Origin: Sinonovacula constricta
Lineage: Eukaryota; Mollusca; Bivalvia; Cardiida; Solecurtidae
Reading direction: 5' to 3'
Assembly (NCBI GenBank): GCA_007844125.1
Contig: CM017557.1
Coordinates: forward strand, 66,376,603-66,440,602
Length of the DNA: 64,000 nt
Made by a program: the position numbers and the translations under genes. Positions 12,801 through 24,276 of this stretch are shown here, one piece after another; position 1 is the first letter of the stretch, and each line of letters begins with the position of its first letter. The notes beneath the pieces were generated by a model that saw only the letters and a program-made list of their open reading frames with translations, was not told the origin of the DNA and ran no database searches.

Positions 12801-14656
12801 CGCACCTACGTCAATTAAAATGGGCTACAGCAATAAGAAATGTTATTCACTGGGTTTTCTTAAATTACAGTAGCTACTGTAGAGTATACTCCATTGATGT
12901 GTGAATGGTTCTTTGCAAAGGTCCTGATTAAAAGAAGCATTTCTTCCACAACATGATGGACAATATCAGAAGACAAAGCTAAAAAAGATCATCCATTGCA
13001 AAATATTAAGTTTCAACTTTAATGTTGCCATACTCTGATGTGTATAGCGCACATATTTTTAAGTTTCCAAATAACTCACTAGTCTGGGTAAGCAGTATAC
13101 ATCCGAACAAAGAGTTTTTATCCTGCTGCCAAAGTCGCCAAAAATGACAAATATCATCATGTGACTACTACTTACTGTATACCAATTAACCAATAGAACA
13201 GTAAGAAGTAATTTTCACACATTACAGGATGTATCTAGCAGGTGTAAGCCTCCCATCTGTGATAATATCCTTCAGCTAAACACCCGATACTTGATAACAT
13301 AGATCAAAGAAATTAATATCGTGCCGCCGTGCGATGCAGGATGTTCTTGCAGCTGGGATGTTATATGTGAAAATTACTAGTCATTGTATACCAATTAACA
13401 CTTGTGTTGAGACAGCACGTCTGGTCGACGCTCCTGTTAATTTAGAGGGTCGAAGCAATTTCAGGAAAAGGTCAGATATTTTTGAGTCTGCCGAGTTCAT
13501 AAAATTGGTGTGCGGGATAAAACTGAAAAACATGTTTTCCCACATAATTTCATTAAAAGTGGGGTGTGCTTTATTCATAAATGCTTGTTATACCCAGCAG
13601 ACTATAATAGTTTTTATTCTTAAAATTATTTGATAGCATTTCTATATGTTTGTTTATTGGGTTTATCGTCCCACCAACAGTATTTCAGTTATTTGGAGAC
13701 GGCGTCCACTTGAAGCAGATATAGTGCTGCCTTCACTGTGTATAGCATGCCGTGTACACCTGGCATGATACCACACCCAGTCACATTATCCAGACACTGG
13801 GCCAACCAGTCGTGGAACTACCCTTATATTTGCCTGAGCGTAAGCAAGGGAGCTATACCACTACCATTTTTAACGACTTTAGTATGTCATGGCCTGGGAT
13901 CGAACCCAGGATAGAACCCGGGGCCTCCCGTACCTGAAGCCGACGCTCTACCGATTGCGCTACCAGGTCCAGTCATTTCTATATGATTCCAACCCTAATG
14001 AAGGAACCCATGAAGTTGATTTTCAGGCTTAATATTGCATAAAATTGCCATTTGTAAACAAAAGTCTACATACTTTCTTAAAAAGAAAATGTCTTTTGGA
14101 TTTGATGTTGGACTTCGGATTGATGGGTCCTGGTTTCAAACCCAAAACTAACTACACTGAGATAGTGATCCTTGCCTAAGTCCATCTAATGCACTTATCT
14201 CCTTTAGTTGGCAGTTGAGAGGGATTAATATAAACTGAAATAACTTGGTTTCTCAATCAACCATATAAAAAAAGGTTTAACTTAAATAACTGATTTTAAA
14301 TGGTTAAACATAATAATAATTTTTACCTAATTTAAAAAGACAATTTGTAAATTTATATAAGATTCATATTCAGGTTAGTATAAACTGAAATGCAAAAATC
14401 ATACAAAATCAAAAAATTACAAACAATATGACAATTATTACTTAAAATGATGCTTATTAAAACAGCTAATTAAGCATTTAAAACTTACACCAACTTCTGC
14501 GTTGGTTCTTTCATCATCATCTAATTCATTTCTGTCGATCCTTGGGGCAGCACTTTCTACATTGTTGGCATATGGAGTGGATGCTGGGATAGCAGATGCT
14601 TCCATAATGAGTCGGGTCCTTTCACTGGGCTCGTCACTGTCTGTTGAGGAACTCAT
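898..14656 (-). CDS. PSEN: Presenilin, catalytic subunit of gamma-secretase (10 coding exons, 520 aa)
   Basis: Intramembrane aspartyl protease of ER, endosomal and plasma membranes that cleaves Notch, APP and similar stubs. Coding exons in transcript order: 14656-14489, 12805-12573, 11969-11819, 10689-10622, 10170-9950, 6672-6574, 6006-5908, 5377-5123, 4686-4574, 1053-898; all junctions are GT/AG and the frame is continuous over 1563 nt. Residues 1-100 are a hydrophilic acidic N-terminus; TM1 is about 101-122. The first catalytic Asp is D281 ([13 protein letters not shown]) and the second is D440 ([13 protein letters not shown]); PALP is 486-489. The cytosolic loop, about 315-430, is Ser/Pro/Arg-rich and diverged, while the membrane parts closely follow human PSEN1. 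The start ATG at 14656 opens [17 protein letters not shown]; an acceptor at 14698 implies an upstream noncoding exon. One presenilin is seen, so PSEN1 versus PSEN2 does not apply. Confidence 0.97.
1140..1440. repeat. Degenerate repeat in presenilin intron 9
   Basis: Two diverged copies of a segment of about 180 bp. Each has the phrase AAGATGGTGAAGTTT (near 1222 and 1397), preceded by a stretch containing CCTTG. Phrases of this kind, with transfers between 'gaccttgac' and 'agtttgat', are common in bivalve intronic repeats (recollection, not a search). No coding content. Confidence 0.35.
3400..3935. repeat. Tandem repeat with 146-156 bp period, presenilin intron 9
   Basis: Four successive copies share the order: GCACTGCAC, a CT-rich stretch, AGTTTCAAGTCAATAG, TTTGAT, a run near 'gacaaa', then AATAACTCCAAAATC. 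The GCACTGC anchor falls at 3443, 3599, 3745 and 3892, giving spacings of 156, 146 and 147. Weaker related sequence extends left to about 3115. The copies differ by substitutions and small indels and have no conserved reading frame. Confidence 0.7.
7077..8930. repeat. 23-bp minisatellite, about 80 copies, presenilin intron 5
   Basis: Unbroken tandem array of a 23-bp unit (TTTTGGGGACAGTTATGTG plus GTA or ATA). Variants include GGGCCGACAG, TTTCGAGGACAG, TTTTGGTGACAG, ATTATGGGGACAG and a few units with an extra 'tgtgtat'. The unit has no stop in any forward frame and 23 is not a multiple of 3, so all three plus frames stay open for long distances; these are not genes. The G-rich strand is plus, so the presenilin pre-mRNA carries the C-rich strand. 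The array sits in the intron between 9950 and 6672. Confidence 0.97.
9065..9190 (-). mobile_element. SINE fragment (3' domain of second SINE group)
   Basis: Minus-strand remnant. In plus orientation it shows 'cgacacaatta', a short gap, then 'gagaaagactccagaccta' and 'gaaccactgg', the reverse complement of the 3' domain seen at 39100-39215. The tRNA-like head is not recognisable. Lies in presenilin intron 5. Confidence 0.45.
10320..10412 (-). mobile_element. Fragment of non-LTR retrotransposon ORF (C-terminal end)
   Basis: Minus-strand translation contains [19 protein letters not shown], resembling the 'GRPR-RW-D-I--DL' segment downstream of the reverse transcriptase domain in many LINE-type elements. 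Only about 30 codons are readable. It lies in presenilin intron 4. The call rests on one short motif. Confidence 0.4.
11279..11490 (+). mobile_element. tRNA-derived SINE, second group, presenilin intron 3
   Basis: A tRNA-like head (GGCGAAGTGGTAAATTCGCC near 11283, then a B-box-like GAGTTTGAGTCCTG near 11341) is followed by a tail with 'ggtctttccaactgacctgc', 'ctatgtccggggtcttcctc' and a run ending 'aatgacc'. Tail phrases match copies at 38989 and 52007. Antisense to presenilin. Confidence 0.6.
11998..12243 (-). mobile_element. tRNA-derived SINE, family A, presenilin intron 2
   Basis: Minus-strand copy. The tRNA-like head (12243 leftward) carries an A-box-like CGCAATCGGTAG and B-box GGTTCGATCCC. 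The body with 'gttggcccggtgtcagga' and 'gtgtggtatcatgcc' matches the copies at 13649, 22115 and 32056. The 3' tail is cut off after 'gcagcactat', leaving the SINE edge about 27 nt from the presenilin exon 3 acceptor (AG at 11971-11970). Sense orientation relative to presenilin. Confidence 0.85.
13295..13500 (+). mobile_element. Fragment related to the inverted-repeat element at 29608-30928
   Basis: The stretch from 'tagatcaaagaaattaat' through 'taccaattaacac', 'ttgagaca', 'ggtcgacgctc' and 'gagggtcgaagca' parallels 30670-30860 almost phrase by phrase, with substitutions. It appears to be an internal piece of the same nonautonomous DNA element, in presenilin intron 1. Confidence 0.6.
13649..13973 (-). 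mobile_element. tRNA-derived SINE, family A, with 12-bp target-site duplication
   Basis: Complete minus-strand copy in presenilin intron 1. The direct repeat CATTTCTATATG flanks it exactly (13637-13648 and 13974-13985). On the minus strand it runs from a tRNA-like head to a tail that includes GTTGGTGGGACGATAAACCC and 'aataaacaaa'. The head has an extra local duplication around the B-box (a GGTTCTATCC and a GGTTCGATCC in a row). The clean duplication suggests a fairly recent insertion. Sense relative to presenilin. Confidence 0.93.
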
Positions 14657-14697
14657 GAGGCCAAGCCAGCAAATAACTCACACACAAAATATACAGC
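14657..14697 (-). other. Presenilin 5' UTR adjoining the first coding exon
   Basis: Between the ATG at 14656 and a minus-strand acceptor (TTTACTTTCAG, AG at 14699-14698) lie 41 nt that would be 5' UTR. The acceptor means at least one further noncoding exon upstream, whose position is not certain. Confidence 0.55.
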
Positions 14698-14734
14698 CTG
14701 AAAGTAAAGCATAGTGAAAGTTATATTTTTTGCT

Positions 14735-14965
14735 TTTGAAATACATTGCAGCAACCAATTATGATCGTATAGCGTTTATTGCAACTCTTTTGGTGGAGGA
14801 AGAGCCCAGATAAATGTCCAGGTAGAACTACTGGTGCAGCACAGGACAGCTGGAAGACCTTACCACATTAAGATCTTCACCCCAAACTTGACTCTAATCC
14901 ACACAGTGGGAGGCTTAGCAAGAGGAGTTACAAGTCATGTCTATATCTATAGGCGCCCGGTAGTA
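14735..14965 (-). mobile_element. SINE, second group, minus strand
   Basis: In plus orientation: 'attgcagcaaccaattatga', then 'tggtggaggaagagcccaga', 'tagaactactggtgcagcac', 'cagctggaagacctt', then a decayed tRNA-like head. The order is the reverse complement of the copy at 38989-39212. It lies just upstream of the presenilin coding start. Confidence 0.6.
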
Positions 14966-16610
14966 TGTTAGTTGATAAGCATGACTGATCTCTAGCTGAC
15001 AGTGGTTCACACTACAGACTTTAAATGTTTGCAATTTTTATCATATAAATTTTAAAAAAGCAATTTTCATTACAAATTATTTAACATTAAAGTACCAAAA
15101 ATTAAGAAAAAACATGAACAAATAAAATGTAGAGTTGGATTAACATTTAGATAAGTTGTATCCTTGCAAATACATAACTAATTGCAAAGGACCTACTTTT
15201 GAGACAATTTTTAAAATCAACAGATTATTTTCTTTAAATAAAATACAATGATGCTTAACCAGTATATTTCTTCTTGCTAAATATGCTCAAGTCTTATTTT
15301 GTTTGAAATATATGTTTTCATGTCAAACTACAATATGGTTGAGTGTAGGAGGGTGTATCTAAAGATGGACAGGGAGCAACACCTTTTCTTTAGTTTTTCT
15401 AAAAAAAAAAGTATTTATCTTAAATTTTAAATTATGAAAATCTTTAAGACTTTCTCACATTGGGTACTTTACCCTGACAGAGGCTGGAGCCACATGGTGA
15501 GAGGCTGAGTTGTCATTAACAGTTTTACAATTTAGCAACTCTTCCGCTTAACCACTAGTGACCTGCTGTAAGTTTGTCGTATGTGAATATAAAAAAAATC
15601 ATATATCCAAAATTAGATAAATGCATTAAAATTTTACAGTTTTGTTTAGGTCCTTAATTAAATAAATTATAATAATAATAAACCACAATATTAAAAAAAC
15701 ATAATTAGATAATGCAAATTTATTAACATTCCACATTTTAGTTTTGTTGTTTAATGTACATCAGTCTGTCAGTGAGCTGATATAATGATAAGCATATTCA
15801 GTCTGCATTTTGGGTTTTATTTTGTTTTTTAGATATGTTACAATTTTTATAGATTCAGTTATGTTCATTTGAAGGAAATAAAAATGTCTCATTAAATTTT
15901 AAGGAAATAAAACTGTCTCTCAATAAATTCTACTTTGTTATTGACTGCTGGTAGCTAAGGTTAGAATAAGGTTAATGTTGGTGCATTTAAAATCCTAGAT
16001 ATGAAGTTAACAAAGATGCATTTGCTAAAAGCTAAACAATAAACTGCATGGGTTTGTTTTTGTAAAAGGTTGAATAGGCTTTAAGGAGTGCAAGCTACAT
16101 GTAATGAGGGAGATTTTTTACCAAAGGTTTAGAGCCAGGTTAGCTGAAATAAGAATAACAACAGAAATTGTCATAAGTTATAAGTTGATTTTGTAATGAG
16201 TGAATTAACCTACCACTGAAACCTGTTTTTAAGAAACATGGAAAATTCCCTCGAATATTTAGCATTGGGATATAAGAAATAATGTGTGTTGTAAAGAATT
16301 TCTGTTTGCACTGAGAAGTTAATAACACATATTTTTAATTTTATAAAGACAATAAACTGTTGCTTGATGATCTGATAACATAATGAGCTTAGCAAAGATT
16401 GGCAAAGTTAATCTTGTTGGTTATCTGCAACAAGGTCCTATGAAACACTGCAAAAGACATGCAAAGACACACAAGGACATGCAGTGAGACACAAGGACAT
16501 GCAAAGACACCACAAAGACATACAAAGACAGTTTTTGTAAGTCCAGATTCATATATTAGATCCAGCATTTAGTTACTAACGCTGAAACAAGCTGAAAAGA
16601 AGCAAAAGTA
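14966..16610. other. No gene seen
   Basis: AT-rich sequence without splice-bordered open frames or recognised repeats, apart from a short run near 16450-16530 repeating 'acatgcaaagacac' with variants. It may contain presenilin upstream noncoding sequence. Confidence 0.4.
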
Positions 16611-16616
16611 ATGGGG

Positions 16617-17979
16617 TCCTACCGATATACAGAGTTATCCCTGATTTCGCTACGTATTTACCTCCCTTGATCGAGGTGGCACTTCTTTGGGTAGTTCCTG
16701 TTTCAGTTATATACAGTAAACTTTATTGAGAGTACGCTGATTTTATGTTGAAAAAAGCTGTGAATTTGGAAAAAGTGTGTCCACATGTAAGGTTTTTATG
16801 GCCTGAAATATATGTATTGGAATTTCATGTAACCCAGATGTAAACACTATGAATTATGTATGTCGAGATAAAGAAAAACGGTGATGTGCCTTACTGTTAC
16901 TTTTAAAATTCCTACTTATACGCATATGTAGCTGCGGATATGTGGAATTACCTGCATCAGATCCAATTATAATATAATTGCAAATTTCAACAGATCAAAA
17001 GACAAAAGCTAACACTTGGAAATCTCGGAGGTTTTCAATCAAATATGAAGTTTAAGAGCGTTATTTTCTCAAACTACCGGTAAATCGCAACTTTCAATCA
17101 AAGACGGCCGATTGTTTTAAAGTTACTCATTATATACTTTTTTATATAAAGCAGTGTTATTTACGTTATAAACATGAAAAAAACTAACTTGATGAGGTCA
17201 ATTATATTTCATTTTAATCATTTGAAATGTGTTAATTTTGATATTACACATTTTAATCATTTGAAATGTGTTAATTTTGATATTATTAATCTTACTTGGT
17301 CTTCAGATTTCAGTCATTTTCACTCTTTTCTGAAGTATTTCTTTTCTTAGAGTGTTAAAAATGACACGGTTGTGTAAAGCACTTTGTGTACTGCAAGTAT
17401 GTGAAAATATACTTTAAGAGTACCGGTGTGTCCAAACTGACATGTTTATTTTGTTGTGTATACCCCCGCCCCTAATATCTTACACTGACCGGTAATCCAC
17501 ACCAGATGTGTCTAAGCATGAGGGGCAGATAAGACCCCCACCAGGTGCAGGGGATGACTGGAGAAATGCCACTAGGGGATGACTGGTTAATTGGCTGTAG
17601 GGCTCAATGAGTTTGTGAAAATAGGATAAATGAGCAAAAAATACACACACCAAAACAGGTTGTATATGTTGCTAACTCCCTACATGCCACACATTTAATT
17701 TCAATCATGACTAGTATAAAAATGCATTACTATCGTCGAATTGCTCTAATTACCACTTCACTTCCAGCACATTTACATCAAAAGCTTACAAAATTATCTG
17801 CATCTCACCAATCACGAAAAAAGGCAACAAAAAAAAGCGAAATTAAACGCAACAGGCCAAATCTCGATATTTTATCTGATTGTTGTTTTTCTCAACAAAC
17901 CGGAACTACCCAATACCAAAGGGAAATCACTCTAAACCGACTCCGCAAGGGAGATAACTGTGGATATCGGTAGGCCTCC
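16617..17979. mobile_element. Candidate DNA element with imperfect terminal inverted repeats of about 90 bp
   Basis: The left end begins CCTACCGATATACAG and about 70 bp later has TGGGTAGTTCC; the reverse complement of the right end begins CCTACCGATATCCACAG and later has TTGGGTAGTTCCGG. Spacing between ends is about 1.36 kb. No transposase frame was seen inside, and no target-site duplication is clear. A tandem pair of a 38-bp unit with 'aatcatttgaaatgtgtta' sits at 17211-17285. Confidence 0.45.
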
Positions 17980-19431
17980 ATTGAACGACAATTATCATAA
18001 AACCCATGTAGATCGAATTTCTATAATCCCAAATATAAAGACCATTATATATATGAAAAATTTCTATAATCCCAAATAAAAAAAATAATCGTATGAATTG
18101 AATAAAATATATGCTACGAACAAAGTATTATCATTCACAGGCTAAAAATCTCAAATCATTACGAACTGTACTGGGTACAAAACACACAATTATTGTGAAA
18201 ATTTAAGCCATGCTTTGTCGGTAAGTTATTTGAATTACACAAGTGCACTTATGAAAATGAAAGGTGTTGACAATTAAAGTCACTACTTTTTCATGATCAT
18301 AAATATTCTTAACACCTAATATATATTATCCGTAATAACAGCGGGTATTTTTCTGCAGCATTCATTTTATGATTAACATAAGTGCAAGTTAGCAGTATTT
18401 AAACAGTGTAAAATTTTGCCAGGACATGCGTAATTGTTTGGTTTCTTCTTTGTAATTTATGTTGATGAATTTTTGTTCATTACAGTGACAAACACACTAA
18501 GTTTTTTTTTTAAATGTATGTCTTAATACTTTTAGAAGTGTTAAATTTTTATAAAAATGGAGAATAGTTCCTGTGCAAATTAATATAAGTGTATAATGAA
18601 AATACATGTATATACGAGATTTAGGAAGGTTGTGATTGTTACCAACCTGCAAGCAAAACAAACTATTAATATCTAGATCCGTAAAAGGGCACTTTACTTA
18701 ATGCTCTACACATTTATCTCATTGATTTATTCAACAAAGAAAAAGAAAAACATGTAGTATACACAAACACAAACAGGAAGCCAATACTTGAGTATACTGC
18801 GAGCTGCCAACAGACAGTCCAACACTCTTGGCAGGGTACAACGGACTTTAAACGCATGATGATGATGATGACACAATTCATCAAAAAACACATTTAAAGC
18901 AGGAAGTAAATACTTCCCTCCCCATTTTCTCAATTGAAAAATAGAACATGTGACTACAAACATTTATAAAACACAGAGCACAGAGGTTTGAAGAATTCAA
19001 TAGCAAACCATAAAAAATCAAAGAAAATATGCCTTCATATTTATTGATTTTTAAGCAAGTTTTTTTTTTTTTTATTAGTCATCCTCTTAAATAAAGTTGT
19101 ATTTACTCACCATGGGGATTTAGTTTTCAGAATATGGTGCAGCAAGTTTCATATCGTTTTAAAAATGTTTGGCTTCATAAAATTTTGTAAATATTTTAAC
19201 ATTTAAAACGCGTTTTTGATTGACTAAAACGATGTCTTTTGTAATTTTCCTTGTTGGTTTGACAGAAGTCGCGAAAACTCCTTACCGGTGCTGTTATAAT
19301 CTCACGTCCGTGAATAGGTACCCACAATACCGCTTTAGCTGCCTTTGTGTCCGACGTCCAATTTCATAAGCGTAGACTAAACAGCAAATAGTTACAAATG
19401 GTCACAAATTGTCACAAATCGTCAAAAGACT

Positions 19432-19995
19432 TAACAGCGTATAGTCGATTAAAAGCTGTTGTATAGGCATAGGCTGCATTTTTTTATTGATTGTAAATGT
19501 TATTTTGTATTAGGGAATGTCATCTCGGTTGGTTTTAGACCGAAAACTAAACAGAAATCTGTCGGCAACCACAGTACTTTCTTCCGTTACACACCATACA
19601 TAGTACATAACGCAGCATAGCGGAGTGCACTCTCTACCATCGGCTCATACATTCACTGAGAGAGGAACGAACGACAACTCTGCATGGGAGATTGAGCGGA
19701 GTAATGTAACGGGGGATAACCGACGATGCAATAATGCAAAAGCAGTGAAATGACTAAACAGCGTATAGTCGATTAAAAGCTTTTATATAGGCATAGGCTT
19801 CGTGGATGCTCTATTTATTATAAATTTATTTATTATAAATAAATACTTTTCCATTTCGTTAGTTTGAGACCGAAATCTAAACAGAAATCTGTATAATAAA
19901 TGGGGGGGGGGGGGGCAATGACAAATAGGCCTAGTAACAAATAGTCAAATGATATATCGTATAGTCGATTACATGCTGTTATAAAGGCATATAAT
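19432..19995. repeat. Three direct copies of a 'cgtatagtcgatta' segment
   Basis: Copies at 19432-19475, 19755-19799 and 19952-19990 share CGTATAGTCGATTA plus 'gctgtt.tataggcata'. A second shared phrase (gaccgaaa.ctaaacagaaatctgt, approximate) recurs at 19540 and 19870, so the unit is roughly 320 bp with the last copy truncated. The repeat ends where the decayed reverse transcriptase at 20000 begins and could belong to that element's 3' end. A run of 14 G lies near 19902-19916. Confidence 0.6.
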
Positions 19996-19999
19996 TAAG

Positions 20000-21060
20000 T
20001 CATCAGTATATTGAGTCATGGACGTTTGTATATTAAACCCGAGATCGTTATTAAATATAGAGAAGAGGGCCTAGTATCGACCCTTGAGATACCCCATTTA
20101 TTGAATTATCATTTTCCCCCGATGATTCGAGTGGCCAGTTTTAACTACATGTATCTGAGATCGGTTGAAAGGCATAATTTGAAAAATTGGACAGTGTGCT
20201 CTGCGAAGTGATACAACTTTAATTTGTGGACAACAATTTTAGGGTCAACTAAATCAAAAGCTTTTTGTAAGTCAAATGAATCCAATTATGTTACCCTTGT
20301 CTATTTCTGTAATCCATTCATGAACCAGCCATGTTAGTGCTGTTTAACATGAATATTGAAGTCGAAATCATGAATGAAATTTATTAATGATATTAGTTTG
20401 TCCGAAATAATTTTAAAGCTGTATACCCATGTGTTTGGGGGTTATTATTTATTTTTATGAAGTTGGTATGGAAATCGGACTATAATTGTTAAAATCTTGT
20501 TTATTAGAATGTTTATATACTGGAAAGACATGTGCTTCTTAGAATGTGTCCGAGAAGATACCTTAAGATATGCTGTTATTTATTATTGATGTAATTTGAA
20601 GATATGATCCCCGCATAACTTGAGAACATTTGCGCATATACCATCTAAACCAGTGGCTTTACCACAATTTATGTATTTTTGACTTGACCTCCATGGGTGT
20701 GATTAAATTTATGTCAAAACAAATATTTTTAAGTTTGGAATCAAGCCGAAGTTTAAAGTCTCTAAAGTAATTATCTTTGAAATCTGACTTCCCTATTTGT
20801 TTATAAAATGTTTATTAAAAGCCTCTGGGACCTCCAAGTCACCACTGATTTGGTTATCTTTTGAAATAACAGACTTGGATAAGATATTAGTATTAGAGTT
20901 ATCATGTTTTTGTTGCGATTTCACAGATTTCTTAAGAAATTTAACATTTCTTTTCCTGAATGGTTTTATTATAAAAATATTTTGATTGTTCTAATCAAAC
21001 TATTAACCTTATTTCTAGTAATTTAATATTGATCCCAAATGTTATTCTTTCGAAACTGAT
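20000..21060 (-). mobile_element. Decayed non-LTR retrotransposon (LINE) reverse transcriptase
   Basis: Minus-strand frames, broken by stops and shifts, carry ordered reverse transcriptase motifs: an upstream stretch with ISGDLEVPEAFNKHF (near 20830), KATGLDGICANVLKLCG (near 20660-20600), DLQKAFDLVDPKI (near 20275-20235), and SQGSILGPLLYI (near 20085-20050). These correspond to the early RT blocks of Jockey/CR1-like LINEs. The catalytic YADD block expected further left is not recognisable and two stops follow the LLYI block. A dead copy. Confidence 0.85.
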
Positions 21061-22110
21061 CTCGTAGTTTAATAGAATTCTTTTACATTTTGTGAGAACA
21101 TTAGGAACATGTTTATCCTAGAAAATTTCAGGCGTTTCTTTTCCAAATTTGAAGTTCTGTGTATTGTTGTACAAGTGCAATTAATTTTACATAAATACGT
21201 TCTCCAAACTTTGCCCTTCTTATTTACAGTCCACGTGTCGGTCGTCCATGTGTGTGAAAAAATCCCATCACTGCGCAATTCTAGGCCAGTTACGGATGTC
21301 TGTTTCCGTCGACGTGTGAAAACCCGACGGATACAAATGACGGATACGGACGACCAATATGGAGACGTTGACAGCCGGACAAACAAAAAGCATTTGGATT
21401 TTCCATGTACGCGTGGTCCTCTCCGTTTTCGCCAAATAAAAAAGTGCTCTTGTTGAAATATGGAGGGTCGTTTCCACGTATGCGAATGTCATCACCCATG
21501 TCTGTAATGAATCTCACAGAGTGATTTTATACAGACAGGGGTCATTCACAGATGGATCCTGGCGACAAGATGTCAAAATGCAATTTTTTCTTGGGCGACA
21601 CAAATCCAAACTTGGTCTGGTCAGTCTGAAGGATGGTTAAACTTCCTCATCACACGACTTCTCTTCTTTCACTAGACGATAGTAGGTTCAATGTCGTAAT
21701 CGCTTTGTAACAACTGGTTGAACCCACCAGCGATTTTCCTTCTTTTTGGCTTTTTCATCCAAATAGGAAATATACCTCCTAATAGAAGAAAATGTTCGAA
21801 TACAAGTGATGTTAAATCACTTTCAGTCATCTTTCCTACTTGAAAGCCTCAACATAAAAGAAAGTACAGATGACGGACACGCACACATGTGAAAGTCCCT
21901 TGCGGATAAAAGACACGGATACATTTATGAATACCGATGATGGATGCGATTACGCGTACATGGAAAAAAAGCCTAATTGGTGAATGTTTTCATTTCGGCC
22001 ATTTTGCTTAATAGGAAATCAGCAAAGATACATATCATCTTGTTTCCTATGAATTTAACTAACAAGATTTTACATGATACTATTTTATCTTTAGCTGTAA
22101 CAAAACTGAT
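21061..22110. other. No gene recognised; locally less AT-rich
   Basis: Overlapping open frames of 75-115 codons on both strands at 21070-21520 coincide with repeats of 'acggatacggacg'-type phrases. No splice context or known family was recognised. It may be part of a transposable element next to the LINE fragment. Confidence 0.3.
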
Positions 22111-22114
22111 TTTT

Positions 22115-22402
22115 TGTTTATTGGGTTAATTGTCCCGTCAACAGTAGTTCAGTTATCTAAAGACGGTGTACACTTGATTACTGTGTATAGCATGCCGTGA
22201 ACACCTGGCATACCACACCCAGTCACATTAACCTGACACCGGGCCAACCAGTCGTGGAACTTCCCTTATATTTGCTTGAGTGTTAGCAAGGGAGCTATAC
22301 CTTTACCATTTTTACGACCTTGATATGTCGTGGCCCGGGATCGAACCCGGGGCCTCCCGTACCTGGAGCCGACGCTCTACCGATTGCGCTACCAAGTCAG
22401 GT
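22115..22402 (-). mobile_element. tRNA-derived SINE, family A, intergenic
   Basis: Near-complete minus-strand copy: tail TGTTTATTGGG at the left, body with 'cacctggcataccacaccca' and 'gggccaaccagtcgtggaac', and tRNA-like head with GGATCGAACCC (B-box on the minus strand) at the right. Internal deletions relative to the copy at 13649 make it shorter. Flanking duplication is unclear (T-rich on both sides). Confidence 0.9.
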
Positions 22403-23255
22403 GTGAATTTTTTTTAGCATTGCCTGCATTATTATGCTGTAAAGTACGGAAACCTTTTTTGATTGTTTATATCTTGTATTAACATTGCGGCCACTTTTTA
22501 AGGGTATTGTGTGGATTAGTATTTGTTAAACTACGATCATTTTATAATTACGACAAAGTCAAAAAAGCTTGTACCGTAACACTTCAGGTATAAAGTGGTC
22601 TTTTATGTAACCCACCAATAGCATTAACTGTCAACCTGTCAAGAAAGGGATATGTTTTTATTTGTTTAATATCTTATTTTTAAACCCAATTAATAGACAT
22701 ATTGCTTATAGCGTATAATTTTGTATAATGTTTGCGTGTCTTTAACTCTGTTCATCAATGTCCATTTCAAAGTCCATTTTTTTAATTTCTTAGTCTATAA
22801 TACACATAAGCAGGAATGTATAGGTAATGTCTTGTGTATGTTGTAAAACAGAGTAGTCTGTGTACATTTATATGTCTATCAATTTTATTTAAGGAAAAAA
22901 ACAACATTAAAAATGTTTCTTTAAAAATGAAATGGTACACTTTGGGCCTAAAGGCATATAAGAATACTACATGTTCACTAAATACAGTGACTGTATTGGG
23001 TCAAACATCAGCAAATAATAAATTAGTCTATACTATAGCATTCCCGGTAAATCAACAAGAAAAACAACAGTAATTGTTTTATTTCTATAAAACCAGCAAT
23101 GTTTTGCAGACTGTATGAATGAACAAACAAAAATGATATTCATAACAAAATATATTAGCAAGTTTAATGTCTGCCACTAGCAATGCTAAATTGGCAAATA
23201 ATATAAACAATATGAATCAATAGACATTTGTTTGTTGTTGTATTTTTTGGTTGTT
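22403..23255. other. No gene seen
   Basis: AT-rich intergenic DNA. A 79-codon open frame at 22834-23073 has no recognised similarity, no splice context and low complexity, and is not called. Confidence 0.35.
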
Positions 23256-23261
23256 TTTTTA

Positions 23262-23495
23262 AAACATCACAGGGACACAGTTATGGTCATTTTTATGTCC
23301 ATCTATTTTATTGGAGAAAATCCTTAGACAAATGACTGGGTAGAAACACTGGAGCAACACAGGTCAGCTGAAAGAACTTCTCACAAATTAAGTCCCCTCG
23401 GTCAGAACTAAAACAAACAGCTGAGAGTTGAGCAGACCGAGGTGTCAGAGGAGCCTGCCTTCTACCACTCAGCCAGGGCACCACCTAGACAATTT
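23262..23495 (-). mobile_element. SINE, second group, minus strand
   Basis: Same reversed phrase order as other copies: 'gggacacagttatggtcatt', 'gagaaaatccttagacaaat', 'agaaacactggagcaacaca', 'ggtcagctgaaaga', then a head with 'gagcctgccttctaccactc' resembling a reversed A-box region. Upstream of the presenilin gene. Confidence 0.6.
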
Positions 23496-23796
23496 GATTG
23501 ACAGGTCAGGTAATGATTGGCTGCACTATAGACAACATGTAACACATTTGTATAGGGTATAAACACATGGATTTAAAGCAATAATCTCCTAAATAAATTA
23601 AGCATCACATTTTCTTTGAATTAAAATAAAAAATACATTAAATATAGCTGTAATGAGTAAAACCCTATTTCTGATATAAAAACATATGCTGGTACCACAA
23701 TTCTACTGTCTGCATGTGATTTAAACACGTAATCTGTTTTAAATTAATTTTACATTCAATAGCTTCTTGTCACAAAAGATATGTAAAAATCCTGAT

Positions 23797-24276
23797 AAAG
23801 GTGGCATTTAACAGTTTGGATCAAAAATTATAATTTTCTCAAATAATCAAACAAGTCATCGTTACATGGAAAGGTCCTTCAAAATACTGTTTACTGATGC
23901 CCTAGATCTGTGTAAACAGTGATGCATAAACCTGCACTCATCATTGCAATTATTTCCCATCTCAGCCAGCCTGCAGAGATAGCTTTTCCTAAACTAAGAA
24001 AACCACATGAGAACTTACTTTTGAGATCGCATTATATATCATGCTGGTAGTCCACTCTGATGTCGATATGTTTTTAGCAGAGATTACTATCGTGCTTATT
24101 TATAGATTTTGAAAGAATTAAGATTGAGAATAAATTTTATTTCTATTTTATAACAATACATGTACCAGCAGCTATCTTAGACTACAGTATGTGATTCTGC
24201 AGAAATAATGCTCAGAACAGGAAAAAATATTGTTACATGCATTTGGTATGGCCAAACTGTTGGATACCACCTTTAA
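23797..24276 (-). mobile_element. TTAA-type MITE, reversed copy
   Basis: The left end AAAGGTGGCATTTAACAGTTTGG and the right end CCAAACTGTTGGATACCACCTTTAA are inverted repeats. The interior phrase 'ctgatgtcgatatgttttta' is the reverse complement of the corresponding part at 49200, so this copy is in the opposite orientation to the one at 48975. About 480 bp, no coding capacity. Confidence 0.8.

Noticed and set aside
19285..19400. Noncoding first exon of presenilin (minus-strand CACCG then GTAAGG)
   Set aside because: A donor alone is weak evidence, and the region overlaps a repeat cluster; no link to the acceptor at 14698 can be shown.
21069..21520. Overlapping open frames of 75-115 codons on both strands
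   Set aside because: No recognisable family, no splice context, and repetitive phrases suggest mobile-element debris.
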